Shown one piece after another: positions 31,741 through 41,929 of a stretch of 64,000 nucleotides of DNA. The notes under the pieces are model-generated. The model was not told the DNA's origin. It ran no database searches and saw only the letters and a list, made by a program, of their open reading frames with translations. Position 1 is the first letter of the stretch; every line of letters begins with the position of its first letter. The position numbers and the translations under genes were made by a program. The DNA comes from Gongronella butleri. Its lineage: Eukaryota; Mucoromycota; Mucoromycetes; Mucorales; Cunninghamellaceae. Where the stretch lies: assembly GCA_025201375.1 (NCBI GenBank), contig JAIWZP010000005.1, positions 62,001 to 126,000 on the forward strand. Direction: 5' to 3'.

Positions 31741-32510
31741 TATTATAAATCACACGAGTTAATGGGCGTCCGAACAAGCCCACTCTTAGGTCATTGCGGC
31801 CATTGGATGACGCGCAATCACGATCTTCGAAAGAGGCGTATATTTCAAGGGCTACAATCGTCAATTTTGGAATCAAGAATTTAGGTTCTCGGACTACCAT
31901 GCTATTCAATCGCATGGTAAAGCACTCCTTGTCACCAGTAGACATGGCATAAAAATGAGGGATACATTGGCTAGTTTTCGCGTTTTACACAAAACGCTGC
32001 AAGTTTTCAGTTCAAGAAAAAGTCAGCGAGGATTGGCCGCAGATCCAGGAAAATTATATCAACAAAAAGACCACGACGTGAAGCTTGTGTATATTCTAGT
32101 TATCTCCAAAAAAAAATCTTTTTTTGGCTTTTTGACACGGTTTCAAACCATAGACATTTTTCGACGCGTGAAATACCGCGTCATTTGTCGAGCTACACGC
32201 GCCGGTTTCTCTTCAATCTATGCAATTCAATTTATTTTGCTAGTAGAAGCGTCGACACGGCTTAATGGATGCGTTTTTCCCATGCTATTTGCTGTTTAAA
32301 TTTAATCTGAAATTGCTCATTGCTCGTCAACCAACAGATGAATTATTCTATTTTTTTGCCATTTTTCGTGGTTCTCCAAGCGATGCATCTTGTGTGTGTG
32401 TTTGACGCAATTCTGGAGATATGATTTTAAATTTTTTCATTTGTGCGTGATTTTCCCCCAAAACATCGGGACAGCTGAGCTGTGAGCGTCAAAAGTTGTT
32501 GCTCCAGATG
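31640..32510 (-). repeat. dispersed repeat rep-A, copy in minus orientation (R3)
   Basis: Lies tail to tail with copy A1, forming an imperfect inverted pair. Markers in reverse orientation: 'gacacggtttcaaaccatag', hairpin 32163-32182 with perfect 6-bp arms, 'attgctcattgctcgtcaacc', and 'tttgccatttttcgtggtt'. Confidence 0.7.
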
Positions 32511-33069
32511 AGGCCTATCTAATCCATCTGCTGTCGATTGAATTGAATAATAGGAAGTGTGCGCAATATGCAAAAAAAGGTACAAAATTGATCATTTCTC
32601 GGCTTTTTTTCATTTTCTCGAAACATAATTTATAGAAATGCACCAAACATGAATTATGAGGTTGTGCTTCAATGACGGCTAGAACTTTGCCGCGTACAGC
32701 TGAGAGCTGCGGCCGCGCAAGGAAGAAAAAAATGGCAAAAGGAACATTCGCCAGCCTCCAGATCACCAAAGTTGTCTCTCTCAGCAAATTACAGCCTTGT
32801 GAGATGACACTAGTCGTGTCCATGGCGCACGGCAACGGAAAATGAATTGTAGATGATCATTGATCAATTGACTCGCCTGGAATCGTCCCATTCATGCCAA
32901 CAAGTAGAGTGTTTCAAACACCGACTCCGCTTGCCACGCCCTTTTTTTCTCTTCCAATTCTCTTTGTCTTGTGTTTTTCGTGGTCCCTCTTTCCCTCTTT
33001 CCCTCTTTCACACACACACACACACACACTCTCACTCTCTCTCACTCTCTCCCCAATTTTTTTGTTAAA
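32511..33069. promoter_or_regulatory. upstream region of the F-box gene
   Basis: A minus-strand open frame (32515-32835) has no motif and is not called. From about 32930 the sequence turns into a T/C-rich leader with a (CA)n run at about 33010-33029 followed by CT repeats, directly before the F-box start codon. Confidence 0.5.
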
Positions 33070-34296
33070 ATGGATCGTCTTCCCAATGAAATCCTGCATT
33101 CCATCTTTGCTTACCTGCGCATGAACGACCTCTTCCAAGTACGATCGACTTGTCGCTCTGCCTGCGGCGCAGCGACCCCGATTTTTTGCCAAAAAGTGAC
33201 AATCGTTGTCCGCAGCCGAGAAAAACAGCAAAATTTGATCAGTTTGCTTGAAACTCCCACGGTGTCACCTTTTAGTGTGGAAAAGTTTGGTTACAGCGCA
33301 TCTGTGCCTATGCTCAATGATCTTTCTGCTGTGCTGCCGTATCTCGACCGCCTTCGTGAATTCCGATGCACTTTTTATCAAGACGTGCCACCCCATGCCG
33401 ATGATTTGAACTTGATTTCTTTGACGCGCCTCGTTTCATTTCCCTCACTTCGGTACGTGATTCTGGAGATGTATGATCATCATTTCCAAACGCTGTTTTC
33501 AACCATGCAGCCAAACATGGTGACAAAACTGGATATCCAGAGCCTCAACCATGATTTCGCCACTTCTGTCTCTTTATCGTCGATTGTCAAGAGCATGCCG
33601 GCACTCAGAGGCCTCTTTCTGCGCCAGTTTCGGCTTAGCAAAATGGATGGCAGCCCTGGTCTTCCCAGTTTGGAGTGTCTCCACCTTCTCCACTGCGAAG
33701 GCTGCACATCTACAGGTCTAGAACATTTTTTTCGCGTGTGTCCTCACGTCGAGCGCTTGACGTTGTTCTGCGACAATGGAAATCGTCTCTTTGATCACCC
33801 AGACCGTGCAAATATGTGGGTGGCGCCACTAAAAAGCGTGCTACAGGATAGATTGGCGAGCGATGGACGTTTTGTTTGGTGGTCGCTGCCATTGGAGAAC
33901 TTGGAGTACGCGTGCATGGATATACAAGACGAGCACCCTCGCGTGCACATTGTGCTACAAGATTCATCATTTGCTCTGGGTGCCGCAACGCGAGTGTATG
34001 TCCGCCACGCCTTGGAGGGTTCTGCCGACGATTTTGCCGACGATTTGTACATGGAACTGTCTGCCACAGACACGCAAAGTCTCTTTTTCTTTTTGATTGG
34101 ACTCCAGGAGGGCCGAGACGATTGGCCAGAAGAAAAATGGGGCCCTGATGGCCACGAAATCCAGCTGATTGAAATCGCCGTGGAGTGCCTGCGGATGCGT
34201 TTGATCACTATCACCACTTGCAAGTCAGTCAAGAGCTGCGAATTGCTGTTCAGCATGCCGAGTGCTTACACCTTTGACCTCGGCTTTGACAAATAA
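33070..34296 (+). CDS. F-box protein with leucine-rich-repeat-like body
   Basis: Intronless frame of 408 residues starting at the ATG after the T/C leader. The N-terminal F-box is clear: MDRLPNEILHSIFAYLRMND followed by LFQVRSTCRSACG. F-box proteins recruit substrates to SCF ubiquitin ligases through Skp1. The body has irregular leucine-rich repeats typical of fungal F-box proteins (LREFRCTFYQDV, LRYVILEMYDHHF, LRGLFLRQFRLSK, LECLHLLHCEGC, VERLTLFCDNGN, LENLEYACMDIQ). The C-terminal part (IEIAVECLRMRLITITTC) is helical. The specific substrate is unknown. It is the only intact ordinary gene within the tRNA-Asp island and, unlike most genes here, has no introns. Confidence 0.85.
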   Translation: MDRLPNEILHSIFAYLRMNDLFQVRSTCRSACGAATPIFCQKVTIVVRSREKQQNLISLLETPTVSPFSVEKFGYSASVPMLNDLSAVLPYLDRLREFRCTFYQDVPPHADDLNLISLTRLVSFPSLRYVILEMYDHHFQTLFSTMQPNMVTKLDIQSLNHDFATSVSLSSIVKSMPALRGLFLRQFRLSKMDGSPGLPSLECLHLLHCEGCTSTGLEHFFRVCPHVERLTLFCDNGNRLFDHPDRANMWVAPLKSVLQDRLASDGRFVWWSLPLENLEYACMDIQDEHPRVHIVLQDSSFALGAATRVYVRHALEGSADDFADDLYMELSATDTQSLFFFLIGLQEGRDDWPEEKWGPDGHEIQLIEIAVECLRMRLITITTCKSVKSCELLFSMPSAYTFDLGFDK

Positions 34297-35183
34297 ACCA
34301 ATTGGGATGCTGTTTTCCATCAATTTAGCTTTTTTTTTTTTTGCGGTCAGCCGGTGATTGCGAGAAGCTACCGACGCGTCGCGAGTCACGCGTCAGATGA
34401 TAAGCCGGCTTGGTCGCGGGCAATTGAGCCATTTCTCCACTTTTTCATTTCGGAGGGGAAATTTCGGGTGTCAGCCATACTTGTACCAGGGAGAAAAAAA
34501 ATCAAGACAAGGAGGTTGTACGTGCAGCTGCATGATCAAGGGGAAAAAGGAGAAAAAGCGATACCGGTATATGCCCGCTCGGCGTTGTGTGATGCCATTG
34601 GTATTGGTGACTAAAAGGGGGCGGGGAAAGGGTTGCAGCACGATGGCAACGCCAGGGCGCGTGAGTGAGCCCTTTTGAGCACGGTCTCACGGCATGGAGC
34701 TGCTGCAGAGTGTCGGGGTTGCAAAAGACATGGCCATGCGCAAGATCACACGCGCCAGCTTCGTCCGTCATGACGACCACGACTCTCGTGTCATGCTTGG
34801 CAAGACATTTCTGCGCCTCAGAGGGAAAATAAAGATATGGCACAAGTTTGCAGAGAAAAGTTGAAATCTCAGCATCCACCGAGCGGATCGCTCTGAAATT
34901 TTGCATGCATTGCCTTGCGCGCTCAATGAACGTGTTGCTCCAAGTGAAAAAATATATATTTATATAATATTTGGCACCGGAGTGTGAAATCCGCAGCATG
35001 ACCTTTTTACCAGTGAAAATCAACGAAATAACGCCTTAAAAGCCTCATACAGCACTCTAACAAAGGCCAACATATGGAAAAACATTACTAAATACCATTT
35101 TCTTCATTTTGCTGTCATTTTTCTGTTTTTTGAAAACTTGACATAGACTTTTGGGTAGATGCTCTAGGTCTTTTTCACAGCAG
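34297..35183. other. spacer with a possible gene fragment on the minus strand
   Basis: A minus-strand frame (34502-35023) contains a protein-like stretch: RARQCMQNFRAIRSVDAEIS, LCKLVPYLYFPSEAQKCLA, DTRVVVVMTDEAGACDLAHG. Third codon positions there favour G/C as in real genes. It has no recognised domain, and its ends run into low-quality sequence, so it may be a truncated gene relic. The last 200 bp align weakly with the region 5' of tRNA-Asp copy 2. Confidence 0.35.
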
Positions 35184-35255
35184 TCTCAGATAGTATAGTG
35201 GTGAGTATCCCCGCCTGTCACGCGGGAGACCGGGGTTCAATTCCCCGTCTGAGAG
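35184..35255 (+). tRNA. tRNA-Asp (anticodon GTC), copy 3
   Basis: A 72-nt tRNA with the same sequence as copies 1 and 2: acceptor stem TCTCAGA/TCTGAGA, GTC anticodon, intact B-box, T-run after the 3' end. It begins the tract that is near-identical to 26989-27914. Confidence 0.97.
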
Positions 35256-36115
35256 CTTTTTTTTCATTTTTTTGTTTTTTGCTTTTTTTTTTTTTTTTTT
35301 TTTTTTTTTTTGAAATTACAAAAGCCTGCTTTTATCGCAAGAGTGGTACGCATGGTTAAATTATGACACATGGCAAAGCGGGATTCTCGTGATTTTTTTA
35401 TTTCTCAACGTCCAATTCTAACGCGTTTCTCTATGGTTCCTATGCACGCTGGACGACCAGTCCTATTGCGCCATCCCAGGCCCCATGGAGATTCAAGGTC
35501 GATCAAACTAGATGGCTTTTGCCGAGATATTGTCAAATTCATGTGTTTTTTCTTTGTGTTTTGAATTCTTTGTCGACAAATTTTTAATCTACAAATGGTA
35601 TCCACCGTTTGAATCATGGAAGCCATGCTTTGTCGTTCAAATGAGCCTACTTTGGCGGCTCTGTGATCCGTTGGATGTCGATCAATCACCATTTTCAACC
35701 ATCACGAATTTTTGAAGAGGTACAGTTGAGAATCCAAAATTCGCAAAATGTGCAAAATGTAGGTCCTCGGATCGACACGCCATTCAAACACATGTTAGAT
35801 GCTTCTCGTTCACCGATAGAAATGCAATAAAAACAAGGGGCCCATAGACTAGTTTTCACGTATTACGGGAAAAGCTGCGATTTTTCATCCCAAGGACAAC
35901 TTGACGAGGATCGGTCGCAGCGCCTTGAAAGTTATTTCATCAGAAAGAGGCTGGCTCGCTGCATGCGTGGACATGGGTGATCAATGAAAAAAGTGATTTT
36001 TTGTCATGTCTGACACGGTTTCAAAACTATAGGCAACTTTCGACGCATGAAAAAGCGCGTCAAGCGTTGAGTCACATGCCCCTGTTTCTCATCATACATG
36101 CATCCGAAGTGTCTC
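35184..36115 (+). repeat. near-identical tract shared with 26989-27914
   Basis: Second member of the pair. Identity stops sharply after 'catccgaagtgtctcttt' (36098-36115), where this copy continues 'ctggtggatgcgctgg' and the other 'ttaataaacgcgtc'. Beyond the break both still belong to rep-A but differ strongly. Confidence 0.85.
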
Positions 36116-36560
36116 TTTCTGGTGGATGCGCTGGTGCGGATCCATGGATGCGTTCATCTTATCGCAGTGCACCGTCGCAAAATTAGAACCCAAATCACGT
36201 GTATTTGTTCGCCAGCGAGCCATTGGATCGCACTCATTTTTGGCCATTTCTGTGTGTTTCCCCTGCTCCTTTTCATGTGAACAAGCTTGACGCAATTCTT
36301 GGATCACACTTTTTTTTTCGATTTTTGGCTTTGGAGGCTCGTTGTGGCAAACTTTTGATTTTACGGCGTGATCTTGTTCCCAAAGCCTTTTGGCCGCTGC
36401 AGGTCGCCTCCTTGCCTCGTTTTAGCTTGTTATTTCACGTTGCAATGCGTTTCGGCGCGTCAAAAGGACCTACTTGGCGATGAACAAGCTGTTTTTCTTC
36501 TAAATCAGTCGCCCAAAGAGCTTTGTGGTGCATGGTGGGCAACGGTGACCTGTGAAGAGC
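35585..36560 (-). repeat. dispersed repeat rep-A, copy in minus orientation (R2)
   Basis: Reverse copy overlapping the identical tract. Beyond 36115 it aligns at low identity with R1, for example 'gttcccaaagccttttggccgct' region against 'gttcccaagaactttttgccact', and 'cacgttgcaatgcgttt' against 'aacgttgcaatgctttt'. The hairpin is at 36042-36061. Confidence 0.7.
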
Positions 36561-36982
36561 CATGTGCCGCTATAATTGACGCGTCAGGCACGCCAATGAT
36601 CTGATCATTGGCGTGGTCAATTGCATCGCTGATTCCTAATCGCTACGCGTCGCCATCCTTGTGCACACAAGGCATCGTCGCTCTCCTGTGTTTAAGGACA
36701 TATTTCATACACGATTTCTTGATCTCTCTTTCTCATCATATTTGTTTCCAAGGAAGAAAAGCACGTGCCAACGTCTTCCACAGAGCCAAATCGACCATTT
36801 TGATCGATCGCGAATGACGCGCGTGTATGCAAGGCTGGAGGAAATAGAAAACGTCAAATTGCCCGATTTGGCAACAAGCCGTCGCTCAAAAAAAAAAAAA
36901 AAAATAAAGTTCCTCCGTATTTTTTTTTTTTTTTTTTTTTCGAGTGCCCTCTTTTTCTCTTTGTTTCTTGACGCTTCCGCCA
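36561..36982. promoter_or_regulatory. upstream region of RIX1
   Basis: Contains A-runs and T-runs (about 36888-36904 and 36920-36940) and a short T/C-rich leader before the RIX1 ATG. A palindromic 'gatcattggcg' pair lies near 36595-36613. No gene is seen. Confidence 0.4.
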
Positions 36983-39900
36983 TGACCAGCAAATCCGAGC
37001 TATTGACGACGGTGGTGGGTCTGTATTTGTCAAACGAGCATGTGTTGGTAGATCATGTTGCGCTGATTGTGGATTCTGTGCAATCGCGCCGACTTTTGAC
37101 GGACGACGAGCAAGTGGACGAGCAAGATCAGCACGCACGACGCAAGTGGACGGTGCGTCTCAACTCTCTTTTGCAGTCCAAGGAGAGCACGACGCGCTGG
37201 GCCGCGCTTGTGCTGCTTCACGCGACGTGCGAGCAGTCGCCCAATCTGCTTGTCGCGAATATTCGCTCGTGGGCCAACCAGCTGCTTGGCATGATCGCGG
37301 TAAAAAAAAAGACGAATTGAAATCAAAACGAAGTTTTCTCACTCTTTTCACGTTCATAGAAACCCGACACGACTCTTGTGCATAAGGCTGCTGTCAAAAC
37401 ACTCGCGTTTCTTTTTGCATACACGGCCGGGAAACCCGAATTGCAGCGCGAGATTACCACGCCCAGCCTGCCGCGCTTCAACCATCTTTTGCTCGGTCTG
37501 AGCCAGCGCGCCGACTTGCTTGTAAATGGGCGGCAAGCACCAATTGGATGATTTCAAGGCTCATTTTTTTTTTTTTTTTTGCGTCTTGTTTTAGGACACG
37601 GTGCTCGATGCCCTGGCCACCAACATGAAGACATTCCCGTCATTGTCGCGCCATGCCGTCGATCACACTGTGAAAATGTGCCTGGGCTACCTGGATGGCG
37701 CCATGCACGTCGCGCCATCCACGCTTGACAAGGTGTCCGCGTGTCTCATTGCCGTCCACTATACAGGCGGCCGTGCCACGCCTGCCGAGCAATGGAAAGA
37801 CATTGTCCTCAAGCTGATTGGCTCTTACCATCAAGCGCTGGACCGCCTTTTTGCGACTGTCGACGAGGGTAAATGCATGAAAAAAAAACGGATAAAATAG
37901 GAGACATCGGCTCATTTCACTCTTTTTCACGCATAGAATGGACTGTCGAGGATCGACCAGAAGAGTTTCCCTTGGTTCCAGCCATGGCAGACTACGTGGT
38001 GGGCTTTTCCGTCATGATGCGGCGCATCAAAGCGCTACAAATCGCCCTTTCGACGGCATTGGGGTAAAATTTCAAAAAAAAAAGGGCAGGGAAACAAAAA
38101 AAAAAAAAGCGTCTGACAAACTTTTTATTTAGCATGTCAACGTCGGTGGCAGTGCCAGTGCCTGTGGGTCAGCTTGTCAATTTGATTTGCCGTGGCTATA
38201 GCGTGTTTGAGGGCTCTTTGGTTTGTCTTTTTTTTTTTTAATTTTGAGCGATTGCCCTGCTCATTTCTCTCTCTCTCTCTCTTGACAGATGCGTGAATTC
38301 AAGGACAAGACTGAGTTTGCGGCGCTCATGCTCAATCTGCCTGCGATCCATCAAACCGCCAACAAATTGCTTACATCCTTGCTGATCAGGTAAGAATTGC
38401 GTCGTTGCCCGATTTTGGACGCGACATGGTGCTGATTTTCTTCTCTTTTTTTGAAGTTCCGGACCCCATTTGATACCATTTGTCAAGTTGTTTGCTCGCC
38501 TATTTGTCCGTCTTTTGGGCGATTATCAAAAACAGAGGTAAAATGACAAAATAGAGGCATCTTCTGGTTCCAGCATGCTCAATTCTTTTTTTTTTCTATT
38601 TGGAACAGAACACTCAAGATCTCTGTGTATCAATTGACGACGTTGTGTCTTCAAAAATATGGTCTTGTCTTTGCTGAGGCCATTGAAAGCGTCGTTGTGC
38701 CCAATGTACTTCAAGATACGACCGTGCATGTGCACAAAGTGACCAGCGTCGTGACCACCGATACCAAGGTAATGAAAGAAGCACGCGACGCGACGCGTGC
38801 CACATGGATTCTGACGCGTATTTTATAAAAAGGAGAACAAAAAGAAACGAAAGCGCAACGATTTGACGCATTCGGACGCGATGCTGGCGCAGCACGCGAC
38901 TGAGGCGCCGCATGACATCCAGATGGCTGCGCTACAAACTCTAGAGCAGCTGTTACTTTGCTATGGCGCATCCATGGACATCAACACGCGCAATTCGATT
39001 GACAGCCACATCTTGCAGCGCCTGCTTGAGATTTCACAAAAACCGCTGGCTCTAGCCCCCGAATCCGATCAATTGATCAAAGAGCATCTGTATCCGTGTC
39101 TTTTGGCGTCCGTCATGGCCCCACTCCAAGTCCAAGCAAGCATTCTCCCCTATGCCGTCCGCATCTTTTCTGCTGGCATCAATGAGCAGAATCTCAAGGT
39201 AAAAAGAAAAATATCAATCGCGATCTCTTAAAAAAAATAACGCGCTTACATCTTCTCGTCTTCTTCTTTTTTTTTTCAGTTGCAATCGCTCTGCCGACAG
39301 GGCGTGGCTATCTGCGACCTGATTATGCATCCTCGCATGCCTCCTCTGCAAATGGGCACGGCCATCATCACGCGTCAATTGGTGCAAGCCGCCGACAAGG
39401 AGAAGCAAAAGGAAAAAGAGCAAGTTGCCGCGTCATTGCGCGCGTCTGAGGCTGCCGCAGTCGCACCTGCCGCAGCACCTCAAGCCATTGCATCCAACCC
39501 ATACGTCCCGCCCACCACTGCTGCCTCCACAGATCCTGCCCCGGTCACACGTTCATGGATGGAAACATCAGAGGACAACACCACCAGCAAAAAAGCGCGC
39601 CTTGACACGCCACCAATGTCGTCCTCCGAACCCATTGCCGCCCCCGCATCGACTCTCATCACGACCGAGCCCGTTGCTGCCGCGGCATCTGCTGACAATG
39701 TGCTTGCAGATGCCTCACCATCATCAGCCGTCAATGAAAATGTCGTTCCTGTGTCGACAAGCGACCTAAATACCACCATTGCATTGCCATCTGACGAATG
39801 GCCTACTGCTGTGGCACAAGAGCAACAGTCTGTGCTCGAGGAACCCACAGCTCAAGAGCCACAAGCCGCTGAAAAGCCTGCGGCAGCTGTCGTTGCGCCT

Positions 39901-40008
39901 GAAACAGAACATGTCCCCAGCAGCAATCTTACCTCTGAGGATCTCGACATGGACAGCTTTGAAATTCCTGATATAGACATGGCAGGGCCCGACAGTGATG
40001 AGGAGTAA
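36983..40008 (+). CDS. RIX1: pre-rRNA-processing protein RIX1/PELP1 homologue
   Basis: Component of the Rix1-Ipi complex that acts in ITS2 processing and late 60S remodelling. About eleven exons. The N-terminal armadillo-like helical domain typical of RIX1 is clear: KWTVRLNSLLQSKESTTRWA, LVLLHATCEQSPNLLVANIR, SWANQLLGMIA, HKAAVKTLAFLFAYT, LPRFNHLLLGLS. Later exons keep the helical solenoid (MREFKDKTEFAALMLNLPAI, LQTLEQLLLCYGASM, QSLCRQGVAICDLIMHPRMP). The C-terminal third is low complexity (Ala/Pro/Ser/Thr) and ends in an acidic tail (DLDMDSFEIPDIDMAGPDSD), as in PELP1-type proteins. A lysine-rich patch (ENKKKRKRND) could be a nuclear signal. Symplekin was considered, but the N-terminal block fits RIX1 better. 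Some exon borders are approximate. Confidence 0.78.
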
Positions 40009-40214
40009 ATCCGCTTTTCCTCTTATTCCACTCTTTTTTTCTGCACACAACCCTTTTTTTATGCATTTTCATGAAAATAAAACATACTTGGCAAATCTGC
40101 TGTAAAAATGACCAAAAAAAAAAAAAAAAAAAAGGACAATGAAGCAATGAGTTCTGTGCCACGTCATTTCTTACTTCCATGCAAACAATGCATCCTAAAT
40201 GCATCCCTAAAAAA
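40009..40214. terminator. 3' flank of RIX1
   Basis: An AATAAA signal is present at about 40076-40081, soon after the stop codon, followed by an A-run at about 40113-40132. This is consistent with a polyadenylation region. Confidence 0.5.
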
Positions 40215-41190
40215 GCGTCCAAATGTGAAGCGATAAGCTAGAAACACCGACTTGGATTCGATAGCCCAGTCTTCGTGCGTCATTGGGACGTGCCACGAGC
40301 AAATCAAAATTTAGGCGTGGCGAGCATCCCAAACCAAAATTCGAAAATCAGGTCCCCAGAATTGGACTAAACTTGCACGTAAAAGACACCGCTCGGGGAA
40401 ACCACGAAAAATGGCAAAAAAAGAGTGGGGTCGACCTGCTCATTATCGAACAATGCGCAATTTTCGATTAAATTTCAACCGCGAATTGCACGGGAAAAAC
40501 GCGCTCATAGAACTGCGGCAACGCGTCCACTAGCAAGAGAGGCACCAGATGCATGGGTAGGATCAAGACCAGGCGCGTCTAGCTCGACGATTGACGCGGT
40601 TTATCACGCGACAAAAAACATATATGAGTTTGAAACCAAGTCAAAATGCCCAAAAAATCATACTTTTCATTGATCACGGATGTTCACGTATGCAGGAAGT
40701 CCTGCTCTTTTTGATGATCTTGATTTCAAAGCGCTGCGGCCAATCTTCGTTGAGTTTATCTTTAGATGAAAAATCGCAGCGTTTTGCGTTTTGCACGACA
40801 ATCAGCCAATGCACCGCTGATTTTTATTGCACTTCCGTTGGTTTGGAGAGCGCGTTTACCCATGTTGTATGACGCTTGTGGTGATCTGAGGACCTAAATT
40901 TCTCCCATTTTCAAGATCGTGACCATTCCCCTTGGAAAAATCGCCATTTTCGAAACTCGTGAAGGCGAGCAATCTAATGGCCGCAGTGCGATGGGGGTGG
41001 GCTCATTCGAACGAGAGCACTTTTGGAAGAAAGGCTCGCAGCATAATTGACCCTTAGACACTGCATAATCATTGACAAACGACCAAAAGGCTTATAAAAG
41101 ACATATTCAGAGATTTCTCGACAACGATGCGTATATATATCACCATTTTTTGTCGCACATGGAGCGACGGCGGCAATCAATGGCCATAGC
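40215..41190 (+). repeat. dispersed repeat rep-A, copy A2
   Basis: Same orientation as A1. Blocks 'gggaaaccacgaaaaatggc', 'agagtggggtcgacctgctc', 'gcgaattgcacggg', 'gcgtccactagcaagagagg', hairpin-like 40593-40612 (one arm mutated), and 'ccttggaaaaatcgccatttt' align with A1 and A3. Downstream 'ttctcgacaacgatgcgtat' aligns with the sequence near 31715. Confidence 0.75.
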
Positions 41191-41929
41191 ATCTCCAGTA
41201 CGTTTATGCATGTCGATCAAGGCAAGGCTGAGAAAGACCTCAAAATGGTCAAAATAGACTAATTTATATGCAAAACAAGTCTCATTGTCAAGCAACTGGC
41301 TTGCCGAGCAACTGGTGGATTCTGGAGTTCTTTGTTCTCTATCATCTGGTCGACACTGTTGGACCATTTGGACGCGTTTTCGAGGAAGCACTCCACATTA
41401 AAGAAGTCAAATCAACTCGTTTTCTAGTTGCGCGTTGGGCGAGCACGTAACCCATCGACCCATAACGGCTGCTGTCAAATGCCTATATTCTTCGCCCCCC
41501 CCTTTTTTTTTGTGAGACCACTGTCCATTGATCGCCAACAGATGTACCAGCCAATTGGTTTTCTACCTCGTCTCTTTTTTTTCATTGGAAAAAATAGCCT
41601 TTTTTTTTTTTGCAAACCCCCCTCACAAAAGGTATAAACAAATAAAAAAAAGCGAGGCGAATTTATTCCCCCTATAGTAGAGAAGCGGGGGACAGGCAAA
41701 ATTGAGAGGCCGCGTCCCAGATCAAACAATGAATGATATTTGTGTACCCCTTGTCTTTATTCCTGGCACCTGCTCATTGTTCTTTGTTGCATGCATTAGC
41801 CCATGGGGGTGGGTGAGAGTGAGCAATGGGGCGTGAGCGCTCGGATCAAGAAGGGGAAAAAAAAAGACAGGATAGATCTGCATCTTTTCTTTTCTTTATT
41901 TTTCATTTTTCTGAAAAAGGCGCTTCACC
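41191..41929. other. intergenic upstream of the septin gene
   Basis: No gene. Includes T-runs (41506-41515, 41601-41612) and a C-run near 41494. A short T/C stretch (41885-41910) precedes the septin start codon. Confidence 0.45.

Noticed and set aside
27070..36700. A CRISPR-like or tandem array in the repeat island
   Set aside because: The repeats are long, diverged and in both orientations, with no regular short repeat-spacer pattern.
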